64,000 nt of DNA, from NCBI RefSeq assembly GCF_037975245.1, contig NC_092565.1, positions 22,151,499 to 22,215,498 on the forward strand. Reading direction: 5' to 3'. The notes beneath the pieces were generated by a model that was not told where the DNA came from, made no database searches, and worked only from the letters and a program-made list of their open reading frames with translations. This document shows, piece by piece, positions 24,926-35,595 of the stretch (position 1 is the first letter of the stretch; every line of letters starts with the position of its first letter). Position numbers and translations under genes: made by a program. The DNA is from Apostichopus japonicus. Lineage: Eukaryota; Echinodermata; Holothuroidea; Aspidochirotida; Stichopodidae.

Positions 24926-25469
24926 TGACCATCAACAAGGTGAAGATGATACTGTTACAATACAGAAATTAAAAGACGCATTGAAAAGTGGTCGTACAAA
25001 TAAAGATTCTCTTCATGCTTTAATGCCCCAGACAGTGCAATTTTGCGATGAAAACAAATGTTTTCTTAAGACAATCTCTCCCAAAGATGTACTGTGTATT
25101 ACAAAGGTACCCCCAATAGATCTTACCCCTTGTGTTCAATGTAGAGAGGTTAACAAAAATCTAGCATGTCCTGTTCCATTGAATCAAAAAGATATAGACC
25201 GGAACAATAAGTTCTCTAAAAATGTCAATTTCCAAGGATTTGAAATCAGTCGTGCACGTTATTTAGCAGGACATTTACAATGCCTTCTTTCTCTTTGTAC
25301 TTCTAATAACGATCACTCAACACACACATTTTGGTGGAATGTTGATCGATATTCTGGAAATAATGACATCATAGATTCTTTACTTGAGCTGAAAGTTCAA
25401 ATTCGAGGTAATCCCGAGAGGATCTTATCTCAATTGTTTTCTCATTTAGAGAAAAAGAAGAAATCATAG
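24909..25469 (+). CDS. ORF downstream of pol in the gypsy element, function unknown
   Basis: A 186-codon intact frame whose ATG overlaps the last 17 nt of the pol remnant in another frame, inside the LTR element and on its sense strand. It has no signal peptide or membrane segment, is lysine/asparagine-rich, has a cysteine cluster (LTPCVQCREVNKNLACPV, about residues 75-92), and ends in a lysine run. In errantiviruses the third ORF is env, but this one lacks the hydrophobic segments of an envelope protein. It could be a domesticated accessory ORF or the translated 3' end of a longer pol. I do not recognise it. Confidence 0.5.
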   Translation: MRTKYNDHQQGEDDTVTIQKLKDALKSGRTNKDSLHALMPQTVQFCDENKCFLKTISPKDVLCITKVPPIDLTPCVQCREVNKNLACPVPLNQKDIDRNNKFSKNVNFQGFEISRARYLAGHLQCLLSLCTSNNDHSTHTFWWNVDRYSGNNDIIDSLLELKVQIRGNPERILSQLFSHLEKKKKS

Positions 25470-26112
25470 AGATTTCAACTTTAAAGAGGTTCAGTTGAAA
25501 CTGTTATGTTTCACTTATGTTGAACTTGATCGTATCAGTTTAAGATGTTATGTCAAACTTAATTACAGTAAAGTTAAGTTAATTAAGTTATTAGATTGTT
25601 TTCATTATTCATTTTTCGATATAACATTTGAATTTCATGTTTGTATCATATTTGTTTTGATGAATTATTCTACAATATATAAAAAAGTCAAGACTTGTTA
25701 AAAAGGCTAATGACTTTAGAATTGGTATATTATCTTCGAAGAAATTCATTCTGGTCTATCCATGAGAAATGTAGGTTGGATGTGAAGTTAAAGTTATTAC
25801 AGATGTAAAATATTCTGTACTTGCCTTTATGGTAGTCTTCACGGTAATCCAAAGCGCGCCAACTTTCTCGGTTATTGTAAAAATATACCATCGAAGTATA
25901 ATTTTATGGATGAATAATTCATGTGATACCTTACACTGCAAGGTTAAAGAGTTTTTTTTCGCTAACGATTATGTTTACCATTTTAAATTTCTGGTACACA
26001 TTCATTTATTAATGTATATATTTTCTTTGTTTCCGCCTCGTATTCATTAAAGTTGTATTCTTGCTTTACAATTTCACTTCAGTTCAATTCTTCAGTAAAA
26101 TTCCAAAAGGGA

Positions 26113-26620
26113 TGTAATGTAGTATGTAGTTATATCCCCATGATATTACTTTAAACATGTGATACCATGCCTCTTTGTCTTAAGAGTAACTGCTTACTTC
26201 CTGTTCATGACTTATTCACCCTACACCCACATCATATTCGTAGAAGCCCCCTTTGTCTTAATTCCATGAACTATTCATGCTGAACCAAAGATGACAACCT
26301 GTTGCATCTCATGTGAATTACAAAAGTGGTTAGTCATAGTCATCTCCTATGTGCCTTTGTAATTATAAGTTAAAGACTCTGTGACCAAGAGTTTATGTCA
26401 CAGAGAGGTTATCGCCCCCTCACAGGAAGTTGTAATGACTTAAATACTGTAGTTTTTTAATATGTAAAAGACTTAGATTCCAGACTTCAGAGTGTGTAGT
26501 TCAGCCTGATACACTCCTGCAATAAAGCTCATATTCTACAATTATATCTATGTCTATAGTTTCTCTTTATCTGTTGTTCATTGTAAAAACTACAAAGAGC
26601 CGGAGCGCCCCAACGTAACA
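26113..26620 (+). repeat. 3' LTR of the gypsy element, 508 bp
   Basis: Starts TGTAATG and ends GTAACA. It contains AATAAAGCTC near 26520, a likely poly(A) signal. It is followed directly by the GTAC target copy. Confidence 0.88.
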
Positions 26621-26624
26621 GTAC

Positions 26625-27660
26625 GCATATGCCCATCCCAAACCAACGAATCTCTCACAGGGTTGAATTAACAATGGTAATACCAGGGTATGACTAAGCG
26701 CCTAACGTTACGTCATATGTAATAACCATGGTTCAACAAGTGGTTCCTATAACACACAACTCTTGATAAACCTTTTGCGATACTACTCGATCTACACAAA
26801 TGAAATGTCTGAATAGATCGATACGCAGCTTCGTTACACGTAGGCTTACGGCACTTTTTCGAAGAGGCCATAGTCAGTCTTATCTAAATTTAGACTGCGA
26901 CCGGAACCTTGAAATCGAAATTTTAAGAGTTCTTCCAACGTATACCTAACAGCTTTTGAGACCCGGGGAGAAGTACATGAATGAATTGGTCTTGCGAGGC
27001 AGATGAAGGGGTGGGTTGGAGCAGTAGGGTGGGTCGAGCCACTCGATGTCAACTTGGTCAAGTGTTGGACTCAAAGAAGTTGGTCAATCCGTCACTCACC
27101 CCCCCCCCCTATTTTGAGAAAAGCAGTGACTAGAGGCAATTACTGAACTCCAGTATGTAAACTTATAATATATATTAAAGGCTCGACTCGACCTTTTCGT
27201 GGTCACTTGGTCAGCAGTATTGGTTCCAAGTTATAACTTAGCACGCTAGGAAATGCTTACATTTACAAAAGTATTCATCTCTTGGATACTCCCAACCATT
27301 GATTATTGTTAGACCAAACAGCTGCTATCGGTTGTAAAAGTAAGATGTCTGGTATGACTAGATAATTACGATATAAGAGAGACTCATAGAGAATTGACGT
27401 GTAGCTGAATCGTGTGTATTGAAAATCGGGTTTACAGAGGCTGTGTAGAACCACAGAGAAAGTATTAAAGAGTTCATTAAGAGTATGATTATGTTTTTTC
27501 AGTTTGAGATGGAAATCAAAGTAAGCCAAAAGATTTTGGTTGCTATGTTGAACAATTTCATGACGAGAAGAGATGATGCTGAGTTAAAAACAAATTTTGA
27601 AGGTGGTTAGCAAATGCAACCAAAATATTTACATTAGGCTATTTTTTTTTTAATGTCCAC
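26625..27660. other. Non-coding spacer
   Basis: No gene recognised. A short minus-strand ORF (26846-27061) contains YTLEELLKFR but no wider domain. A C-run lies at 27101-27110. Confidence 0.5.
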
Positions 27661-27668
27661 AAGGGTGA

Positions 27669-29320
27669 TCAATCTGGCGAGAACCTCTGAGGTCGAAGAA
27701 GTCTTCCAAATCTGCTTCTGTCAACTGATGCCTCAGCAGTGGGTGTGTAGAACGTCACATGCATGTCTTGGTCTGCGTTGCCTGATTGATAGGATGAGTC
27801 CGTTGGAAATGTGGGTAAGACTGCAGCTTCTCCGATGTGCTGACGGTTTCTTCGCACTACGTTTCTGTTTGATGTTTCAATGATGTAGGACCTTGGTTCT
27901 GCAGTTTTTTCCTTACTGTGGCAGGGAACCAGTGTCCTGTGTCCTGGTTTTGCACAAGGACAACGTGTTGACCTGGGTAAAGTTGTAGAAGTGTGTGGCG
28001 GAGAGCATGTGTGTCTTGCCTTTTCTCCAATTCTTCCTTAATGTGCTCTGAGTTGAGGCTGGGGTTTGTGGACTTTCCTGGAAGTATTGACTTAATTGTC
28101 CTTCCCATTAGCGTTTGGATAAGCTGGGAAGAGTATGACCGACAGGAGTTGTTCTCCACAGAAGTAAGGCCATGTGGATGTCTGTGTTAGATTGTTTGCC
28201 GTTCGTCAAGATTGACTTGGCGGTACGGACCTGCTGCTCATTGAATCCGTTGCCTTGTGGTCGCCTTGGAGATGAAGTGACATATGGTCGAAACTCCACG
28301 CAATTGTAAATTCCTTGAAGAGTTCGCTGGCAAACATGTCCGTTGTCGCTGACAACCTTTTCTGGTATCCCGTGTTCACTCAACACCTGTTTCATGACAA
28401 TGATAACAGCGTGACTAGCTACTACAGTTTCCAGGATTTTTCCTTATAATGGGACACTTTGTGTAATAATCGGCTATTATCAACCACTGATTGTCGCTGA
28501 ACTCGAATATATCAACACCAATGGTGATCCATGGTTTTGTTGGCAGGTCATGCTGTAATAGAGGTTCTACTGTTTGAGATGGTTGATGTTCTTGACATAT
28601 GGCACATGAGTGCACCAGATCGTCGATGTGCTTGTTGATATTTGGCCAGTATACTGTTTCTTTTGCCAGCAGCTTAGTTTTTCTCGACCAAGGTGTTGCT
28701 GTTGTAGTATGTTCTGCCTCATGGTTTTCGGAATGGCCACACGTGCGGCCTTTGAGGATCAATCCGTTATCGAGAGAGAGTTCATCCTTGAAGCCCATAT
28801 ATGGTCGTATGTTTGTCGGCAGCTCCTTGATATGGTCTGGCCAGCCGGCGACGATGATCTCTGATAGTTGTTGGAGCAGTGGGTCTTGTCGTGTTTCCTT
28901 CTGCAACTGTACCATCATCTCTGTTGAGAACCTCACTAGGTCGACTCGGATGTCAAGGTCAATGTTTGTTGACTCTCTTGGGTTGGGAAACCTTGACAGA
29001 GCATCTGCGAGTTGGTTGTTGGTCCCAGGGCGATGTTCGATGGTGAAATTGTAACCTTCAAGTTTTACCAACATGCGTTACAGACGTGGCGGGGCTGATA
29101 TGAGTGGCTTTTGAGTGATCATGATAAGGGATATATGATCTGTGATCACGTGAAACTCTCGGCCGAACAGGTAGGTGCGGAAACGTTGACAATCAAAAAC
29201 AAATGCAGTTCCATTTCGATGCAGTCATACCGTTGCTCTGTTTGAGTGAGGCTTTTACTTGCGTATGCCACTGGCTGCAAAAATCCATCCTCATACTTTT
29301 GAAGAAGCGCCACAGATTAT
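27669..29320 (-). pseudogene. Ty3/gypsy pol fragment, decayed
   Basis: Read on the minus strand. RNase H end (about 29320-29075) with PVAYASKSLTQTEQRY and VITDHISLI, frameshifted. Then an intact block 29074-28415 with LVKLEGYNFTIEHRPGTN, ADALSRFPNP, the integrase zinc-binding block ETVYWPNINKHIDDLV / CAICQEHQP and the first core Asp in TIGVDIFEF. After a stop, core continuation 28395-28108 with EHGIPEKVVSDNGH. Then a C-terminal part to 27669 with YPGQHVVLVQNQDTGHWFPA and RRNRQHIGEA. No LTRs were found. 5'-truncated and inactive. Confidence 0.85.
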
Positions 29321-29484
29321 GTTACATCGGTCATAGAAAAGACAAATGTCTCAGTGTGAGTAGGCTACTGTTAAATTGGCAAACTATACTTATTGAAATT
29401 TGAGCATGGATAACCGGCATCTGACTTTCTAGCATATTTGGGGATGATACTGATAACTACGTTGCAAGTCTGGCTTATTAGTAT

Positions 29485-29560
29485 GTATATATATATATAT
29501 ACACACAGCATATACATATATATGTACAGCTTATACACAGCATGTACATATATATGTACA
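29485..29560. repeat. TA/CA microsatellite
   Basis: GTATGTATATATATATATA followed by duplicated CAGC-ATATACATATATATGTA blocks. Confidence 0.85.
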
Positions 29561-29761
29561 GCTTGTTATTCCAGACAATGTAATTAACCGACTGTAACCA
29601 TTAAACAGTACATCCTACTCGTGATAATTTTTACATTTAATCTTAAATAGTCTTGATTTTAACATTCTTCATTAAGACACAATTAAGTCAAATTTAAAAC
29701 AATGCCGGTAAGCTTACTTTCGAGTTGGATTGTAAGTTTACATCATTCATCATCATTGTAG

Positions 29762-29863
29762 TGTAGCATCCCGTAACATGAGGATGCACCCTCCAGTTCA
29801 TGACTCCGAATAAACCACGTTGCACCTAGAACCATCTTGTGTCATTATTTCCAATACGTTACA
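29762..29863 (+). repeat. 5' LTR, 102 bp
   Basis: Contains AATAAACCACG, a potential poly(A) signal. Identical to the 3' LTR by direct comparison. Confidence 0.95.
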
Positions 29864-29864
29864 C

Positions 29865-29882
29865 TGGCGACGAAGATAGGAT
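29865..29882 (+). promoter_or_regulatory. Candidate tRNA primer-binding site
   Basis: TGGCGACGAAGATAGGAT starts one base after the 5' LTR and begins with TGG, the complement of a tRNA 3' CCA. The tRNA was not identified. The same CTGGCGAC follows a second LTR-like segment at 35596. Confidence 0.65.
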
Positions 29883-29951
29883 ATCATTTTTTTTCGAGAA
29901 ATAACGATATAGTAGTTCCACTCCGGTACTTAGGAACCTTAATACGAATCG

Positions 29952-32900
29952 ATGGCAGCAACGATTGGCCAAATTGGCGAGTTTAGAGAAGGACAGGAGG
30001 ATGTCGAGTGTTACCTCGAACGCCTAGCGTTATTCTTCCAGGCTAATAACATACGCGATGACAGAGCCGTGAGTACGTTCCTCACTGTGGTAGGTCCGGT
30101 AGCCTATGCGTTGTTAAAATCGCTATCGTCACCGATGAAACCAGCCGAGAAGTCTTTAGTCGAGTTGACGGCCATGTTAAAGGATCACTTTTCACCGAAA
30201 CCACTGACAATAGCAGAGAGATTTAAATTTCATAAGCGTGATCAACGCGATAGTGAAAATATTTCGGCCTATTTGGTGGAAATTAAGAAGTTAGCAGCTA
30301 CTTGTGAATTTGGGAACTTTCTTGAGGAAGCTCTAAGGGATCGCCTTGTTTGTGGGATCAACGATCAGCAGATTCAAAGGAGATTGCTATCGGTGACACG
30401 ACTTACACTTCAAAAAGCGACTGAAATAGCCAACGCAATGGAGCTAGCCACCAAACAAACACTTGAATTCCAGGGTCAAGCACAATCACGCCCTGTGAAT
30501 GAACCACCTCAGGTTAATAAAATAAAAGTGGGATATGGGAAATTTCAAAATCACAAACAAAATAACGGTAGGAAATCGGAAAATATGAGGGGTCAAGGAC
30601 AAATTTGTTATCGTTGTACAGACCCTAACCATGCCCCAGAGGAATGCCCTTTTAAGGAACAGTCCTGTTTCTATTGCAAAAAGGTGGGACATATCGCCAA
30701 GGCCTGTCGTAAAAAGGCCAAACAGAGCGAAAGGCAAGCTCAACGATCCACATACCCGGTACGAATGGTTGAAGATGATAATTGTAGTAGTACCTGCAGC
30801 CCAATTGACTTAGGCCTATCGGAAAATGTTGAAATTTACACCATAAATTTTTCAACCGGTGCAAAGAAAGACAGAGTGTATGTTGACCTGCATGCTGGTA
30901 ATAAACCGCTTCGCATGGAATTAGACACCGGTGCTGCAGTATCCTTGATATCGGAGGATTGGTATCGACGAAATTGTCAGGGGCCTCTAGAGAATACTGG
31001 GATTAAACTCCGCACATACAGTGGCGAGGGAATTCCTGTCTTGGGAAAGTGGATGGCACAAATTACTTATCAGGGCCGTCCATATCAGCTACCTGCGTAC
31101 ATCGTCAAAGGGAAGCGCCCATCGTTACTTGGGAGGGAGTGGCTGCGGGACATTAAATTGGACTGGCATAGTATTTTTGCAGTGGAAGGCAGCCAACCAG
31201 TCACAGTGCAAGAGCTGAAAGTCAAATACCCTACTGTGTTTGCAACTGAAGGAAGACCGATTGAAGGGTTCAAGGCTAACGTCCAAGTCGCTGATGGCAC
31301 CGTACCAAAGTTCTTCAAGCCGCGGTCTGTACCCTACTCACTGAAACCCAAGGTGGAGGCAGAATTGAAGCGTCTTGTTAACGAACAAATAATCACCAAG
31401 GTGGACAGAAGTGACTGGGCAACACCTATTGTTGTGGTACCCAAAGCGGATGGGGGGATCCGTCTGTGTGGGGACTATAAAGTGACTGTAAACCGTGATA
31501 TTGAGAATGCTCGGTGTAACTTACCGACTGCGGATGACTTGTTTGCAACATTAGTTGGGGGGCAGGTGTTTACCAAATTAGATTTGACTCAGGCTTATCA
31601 GCAATTGGAGTTGGACGACCAGTCAAAGAAATTGTTAACCATTAATACCCATTTGGGTTTGTTTCAATTTAACAGGTTACCTTTTGGCGTATCGACAGCT
31701 CCAGGGATCTTTCAGGGTATCATGGATCAGATCCTTCAGGGTATTGAGGGTGTTGTGTGTTACCTTGATGATATTTTAATATCCTCCCCCTCCATGACAC
31801 GTCATGAGCAAATCGTTGGTGAAGTGTTAAGTCGCTTAGAGAAATACCATATCAGGGTTAAGCCATCCAAATGTGAATGGTTTAAACCATCTGTTGAGTA
31901 TTTGGGGCATAAAGTGGATGGTGATGGCCTACATCCTACTGCTCAAAAGCTGGAAGCTATTAAAAATGCTCCTAGCCCAACCAACGTTTCAGAACTAAAA
32001 TCGTATCTTGGACTGTTAAATTACTATGGCAAATTTCTGCCCAATCTGGCTACATTGTTGCATCCATTAAATGAGTATCGTCCATCAGCGGACCATGGCA
32101 ATGCAGATGCGTTGTCACGGTTACCGTGTAACCACAAGGGTCATGATATGTCGCATGAGGAGACCATTTATCATTTCTCCCAGGTGAATGATCTTCCTAT
32201 CACATCAACAGATATTTGTGAGGCCACCAGAAAGGACCCTGTGTTATCAAGGGTTTATGACTATGTAGCAGTTGGGTGGCCCAGTCATGTTGAAGCAGAG
32301 GAACTTAAGCCATACTTCTGTAGAAGGAATGAACTATCTATTGATGATGGTTGCCTCTTATGGGGGCTAAGAGTAATAATTCCTCCAGTGTGGAGACAGC
32401 AGTTGTTGGAAAGCCTACATGAACAACATCTGGGTATGTGTAGCATGAAGGGCATGGCCCGTAGCTATCTGTGGTGGCCTAGTCTGGATGGCGCTATTGA
32501 GGGAGTTGTTAGGTCTTGTAAAATTTGCATGTCCATAAGCAAGGGACCCCCAGTAGCCCCACTACAAACATGGGAATGGCCAACTAGAGTCTGGCAGCGC
32601 TTGCATATTGACTTTGCTGAGCTGGATAGTCAACATCTGTTTATCTTAGTTGATAGTTATTCCAAATGGGTTGAAGCAATCCCCATGTATCAAACAACCA
32701 CTACAAAGACCATAGAGGTGTTGCGTAACCTATTTGCGTCCTATGGTCTCCCAGAGGAAATAGTGTCTGACAACGGACCACAGTTTACCTCTGAAGCATT
32801 CCGTAATTTCATGATAAGTAATGGAATTAAGCATTCCAGGGTTCCGCCATACCATCCTGCCTCGAATGGTGCTGCGGAACGTACTGTGCAAACCGTGAAG

Positions 32901-33575
32901 AGAGCTCTAATCAAATTTAAGCTTGATCCTACCAAATCAGCCATGAGTGTTTCACACAAACTAGCAAATTTCTTGTTCAGTTATCGAAATGTACCTCATT
33001 CAACCACTGGACGTACCCCGGCCGAGCTTTTTCTAAAGAGACAGCCTAGAAACAGGTTATCTCTACTGAAACCTAACTTACAACAAGTTGTAAAGGGAAA
33101 GCAAGAGAAACAAAAGTTTTATCACGATGAGGGGAGAGTTCAGAGGCGCACATTTGATATTGATGATTGTGTTAGAGTCAAAAACCACCAAAATCAGAAG
33201 GTCAAATGGCTACCTGGTAAAATTGTCAAGATCTGCGGATCCCATACCTATTTGGTTCACATACAAGGATCAGATAAAATGAGATACACACACATTGATC
33301 AGATGTTACCATTAAACAAGAGTGTATTCAATCAACCTGAAGCTGGAAACGACCTTGTGCATGAGTTTGTTCCAAGTGTGGTAACCACTCCTCGTGGAAT
33401 GTTGTCAAATGCAACTTCTTCGGCTACTTCACAAACAAGAGAAGATAGTCCAGAGCAGACTAATACCTCCATTTCAGAGGTTCTTCCTATAAACCCTTAC
33501 CCCACTCCAAACAGACCCATTGCACTACGCCGTTCCAGTAGAGTGATTAAGCCAAGACAGATCTTGGATTTGTAA
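29952..33575 (+). CDS. Gag-Pol polyprotein of the Mag-type element, lacking RNase H
   Basis: A single 1207-codon frame. Gag is residues 1 to about 260, ending in two CCHC zinc knuckles (CYRCTDPNHAPEEC and CFYCKKVGHIAKAC, about 218-250). The aspartic protease motif ELDTGAAVSLIS is near 322. Reverse transcriptase runs about 435-700, with the active-site block YLDDIL near 603. Integrase follows: a zinc-binding HHCC domain (about 820-860, ending CKICM), catalytic Asp in HIDFAEL (about 886), Asp in SDNGPQF (about 938), Glu in NGAAERTV (about 974), then a C-terminal domain (WLPGKIVKICGSHTYLV). At about residue 705 the RT end (LLHPLN) joins directly to EYRPSADHGNADALSRLP, the tail of RNase H. The catalytic RNase H domain of about 170 residues is absent without breaking the frame. 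The start at 29952 is the first ATG after the leader. Confidence 0.95.
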   Translation: MAATIGQIGEFREGQEDVECYLERLALFFQANNIRDDRAVSTFLTVVGPVAYALLKSLSSPMKPAEKSLVELTAMLKDHFSPKPLTIAERFKFHKRDQRDSENISAYLVEIKKLAATCEFGNFLEEALRDRLVCGINDQQIQRRLLSVTRLTLQKATEIANAMELATKQTLEFQGQAQSRPVNEPPQVNKIKVGYGKFQNHKQNNGRKSENMRGQGQICYRCTDPNHAPEECPFKEQSCFYCKKVGHIAKACRKKAKQSERQAQRSTYPVRMVEDDNCSSTCSPIDLGLSENVEIYTINFSTGAKKDRVYVDLHAGNKPLRMELDTGAAVSLISEDWYRRNCQGPLENTGIKLRTYSGEGIPVLGKWMAQITYQGRPYQLPAYIVKGKRPSLLGREWLRDIKLDWHSIFAVEGSQPVTVQELKVKYPTVFATEGRPIEGFKANVQVADGTVPKFFKPRSVPYSLKPKVEAELKRLVNEQIITKVDRSDWATPIVVVPKADGGIRLCGDYKVTVNRDIENARCNLPTADDLFATLVGGQVFTKLDLTQAYQQLELDDQSKKLLTINTHLGLFQFNRLPFGVSTAPGIFQGIMDQILQGIEGVVCYLDDILISSPSMTRHEQIVGEVLSRLEKYHIRVKPSKCEWFKPSVEYLGHKVDGDGLHPTAQKLEAIKNAPSPTNVSELKSYLGLLNYYGKFLPNLATLLHPLNEYRPSADHGNADALSRLPCNHKGHDMSHEETIYHFSQVNDLPITSTDICEATRKDPVLSRVYDYVAVGWPSHVEAEELKPYFCRRNELSIDDGCLLWGLRVIIPPVWRQQLLESLHEQHLGMCSMKGMARSYLWWPSLDGAIEGVVRSCKICMSISKGPPVAPLQTWEWPTRVWQRLHIDFAELDSQHLFILVDSYSKWVEAIPMYQTTTTKTIEVLRNLFASYGLPEEIVSDNGPQFTSEAFRNFMISNGIKHSRVPPYHPASNGAAERTVQTVKRALIKFKLDPTKSAMSVSHKLANFLFSYRNVPHSTTGRTPAELFLKRQPRNRLSLLKPNLQQVVKGKQEKQKFYHDEGRVQRRTFDIDDCVRVKNHQNQKVKWLPGKIVKICGSHTYLVHIQGSDKMRYTHIDQMLPLNKSVFNQPEAGNDLVHEFVPSVVTTPRGMLSNATSSATSQTREDSPEQTNTSISEVLPINPYPTPNRPIALRRSSRVIKPRQILDL

Positions 33576-33654
33576 ATATTGTTGAGTTGTATTTTTTTTT
33601 TTTTTTTTTTTCCTTAAAAAAAAGAAGTGACTGATCAGAAAATAAAGACATATT

Positions 33655-33668
33655 TAAGGAAGGAGGAG
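33655..33668 (+). promoter_or_regulatory. Polypurine tract
   Basis: AAGGAAGGAGGAG lies immediately before the 3' LTR, the expected site for plus-strand priming. A long T run lies at 33591-33611, just upstream. Confidence 0.8.
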
Positions 33669-33770
33669 TGTAGCATCCCGTAACATGAGGATGCACCCTC
33701 CAGTTCATGACTCCGAATAAACCACGTTGCACCTAGAACCATCTTGTGTCATTATTTCCAATACGTTACA
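33669..33770 (+). repeat. 3' LTR, 102 bp
   Basis: Identical to 29762-29863. Followed by GTAG, the second target-site copy. Confidence 0.95.
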
Positions 33771-33774
33771 GTAG

Positions 33775-34122
33775 GATCGATGCATATACCTCCCAATTTA
33801 ATAAAGATATAGCTGATCGTTACAATAAATAATTCACTGCTCATATAATATATATCATAAATCGTTGTAAACCGCATCAAGAAAATTTTGTGTCCCACAA
33901 TTTGAAATGCTTTGTGATTCGGAAAACTATAAGTGTATTTCTAATTTCATCTTTCTATCATGATTTGGATGAATATCAATAACATAATATTCAGCTACGT
34001 CATCTCTTCTTTACCGAATCAAATGATAGCACAAAAGCACCGGACGGTGAAAGTTTCTATGCAAAATGCATTAAGTTAAAGTTTATATTCATGTTATTTT
34101 CCATTTTGCTATTGCAATATAC

Positions 34123-34169
<47 letters not shown>

Positions 34170-35361
34170 GATAGTTCGCAAACGCTGAAGCTCAAACATT
34201 GTCATGTGCATGGTGTATTCTGCAATCTTTCGCTTCCAGCAAACGGTGTATTTACAAAACACAGAGAGAAAAGAATAAAGCGGTTGGAATTTGCTACTCC
34301 CGCCTTATGCTCTGTAATTGGTTGACTAGTTAACTCTCATTCATCATTCTTGCAGACCTTTATTATCATTTTCCATATCTTAATTGCTAAGCCGCATACT
34401 GTCAAAGACTCTGTTGAAAAAAAGGAAAATACTCAGTTAAGTTCTCATATCAACAATACAAATGTTGAACACTTATTAACTAACGTATTTTCCTTAGCTG
34501 GCAATAAAACTGCATTGTCGTGTATTTCATCAATAGAAGAAACTTATTTTTTTGACAGGATTAAAAACATTCTTTCCTAAAATAAAGTACTATACAAGGA
34601 CTCTTCATCATCTCCATTTCATCTTGACCTTATACATGATTGCAGTCGTTTGGGAAAATATGTTTGTTTTTATTTTGTTTTTAATTTCATAAACCTAATC
34701 CTTCCATTGTCTTTCTCCGTTCTTGGATGAAAGTGTATCAGATTGTCACTTTCCCATGTGAACTCTTTCAACAGCCCTGTGCTTCCATCTCTTACTTTTT
34801 TTCTACAAAAATCACTTGGCGCCATTTGCAAATGAGGAACAATAAAGGATATAGTCAGGAAAAATGGACTCACATCAAGTTCAACAACGTTGATGGACTT
34901 ATCAAAGAACGGTTCCAAGTGCCTGCTAATTGTGAGGATTCTGTGGGAAAAGATATATGTTTAAAGTAAATGTTTGTTACGGTTATTATTGCTTGAATAG
35001 AAACAAATGGGTTTGAATGTTGACAAATGAGTTTGATTTATGTATTATGTATGTATATCATCCATATACTAATATTTTCATCCCAAGAGGTTGTATTAGA
35101 ATGTGTCTTGATGGCTTACATAATGATTAATTGAAGTACAGGTTATAAATATTCGTTAACTTTGAAACTTATAGATCTCATATATTTATGGGGCAACAAA
35201 CAGGCCTTTAACAATTTAGACTTAATTTAAATTCCAAGTAAGTGTTTTTAGGAATCTTAACACTATGTCGCATATAGTTCCTGACACTAATGTACTCATT
35301 TAGCTTCATAGGCTGCTAACTATTGCAACACGACACGGATTAAAAGTGATAATACATTTTG
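33775..35361. other. Non-coding spacer with TA microsatellite
   Basis: A TA repeat of about 40 bp lies at 34125-34163. ORFs at 34350-34580 and 34670-34969 (both strands) are open but match no family I recognise. No splice-flanked coding signal is convincing. Confidence 0.5.
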
Positions 35362-35595
35362 TGGACGACTTAAAGGGTCCCCAGGGTCCACGCGGCAGGC
35401 GATAGTCACTGAAAGAAATACAATTCATTGACTTTCTTGATAGAGCTCCCAATAAACACCTGTACTCAGATATTAGTACATCGTTCGCTTGAGCTGAAGG
35501 CGCTGCGCGTTCGCTATGTTATAGTTTGTAACTTAAAACTGTTTTTGAATACATTCTCGTCTCAACACATTGAGAAGTGATGCACTATTCGTACA
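35362..35595 (+). repeat. Candidate solo or orphan LTR
   Basis: Starts TGGACGAC and ends GTACA, has AATAAACACC near 35452, and is followed by CTGGCGACAATC, the same primer-site start as the intact Mag-type element. No second copy was found in the window and no gag follows, so this is tentative. Confidence 0.4.

Larger units (their letters stand above)
22522..26620 (+). mobile_element. Ty3/gypsy LTR retrotransposon, internally deleted
   Basis: Flanked by a 4-bp target duplication GTAC (22518-22521 and 26621-26624). The 3' LTR is complete (508 bp, TGTAATG...GTAACA). The 5' LTR keeps only its first 123 bp before the sequence jumps into pol near the RNase H end, so most of the 5' LTR, gag, protease and reverse transcriptase are gone. 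A purine tract AAAAGGGA precedes the 3' LTR. The deletion must post-date integration, or arose before it by recombination. The matching ends and target site show the outer boundaries are original. Confidence 0.85.
29762..33770 (+). mobile_element. Young Mag/SURL-type LTR retrotransposon with short identical LTRs
   Basis: 4009 bp, bounded by identical 102-bp LTRs (TGTAGCATCC...ACGTTACA) and a 4-bp target duplication GTAG (29758-29761 and 33771-33774). It contains a primer-binding-like site, one long Gag-Pol ORF and a polypurine tract. Very short LTRs with a single Gag-Pol frame are typical of the Mag lineage, which includes SURL of echinoderms. Identical LTRs mean the insertion is recent on an evolutionary scale, since LTRs are identical at integration. 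Confidence 0.93.

Noticed and set aside
26846-27061. Minus-strand ORF with YTLEELLKFR, reminiscent of an eIF4E-binding motif
   Set aside because: The motif is short and nothing else in the 71 codons resembles a known eIF4E partner.
34350-34969. ORFs of about 76-82 codons after a splice-like acceptor
   Set aside because: No family recognised, no matching donor or partner exon, and both strands are open.
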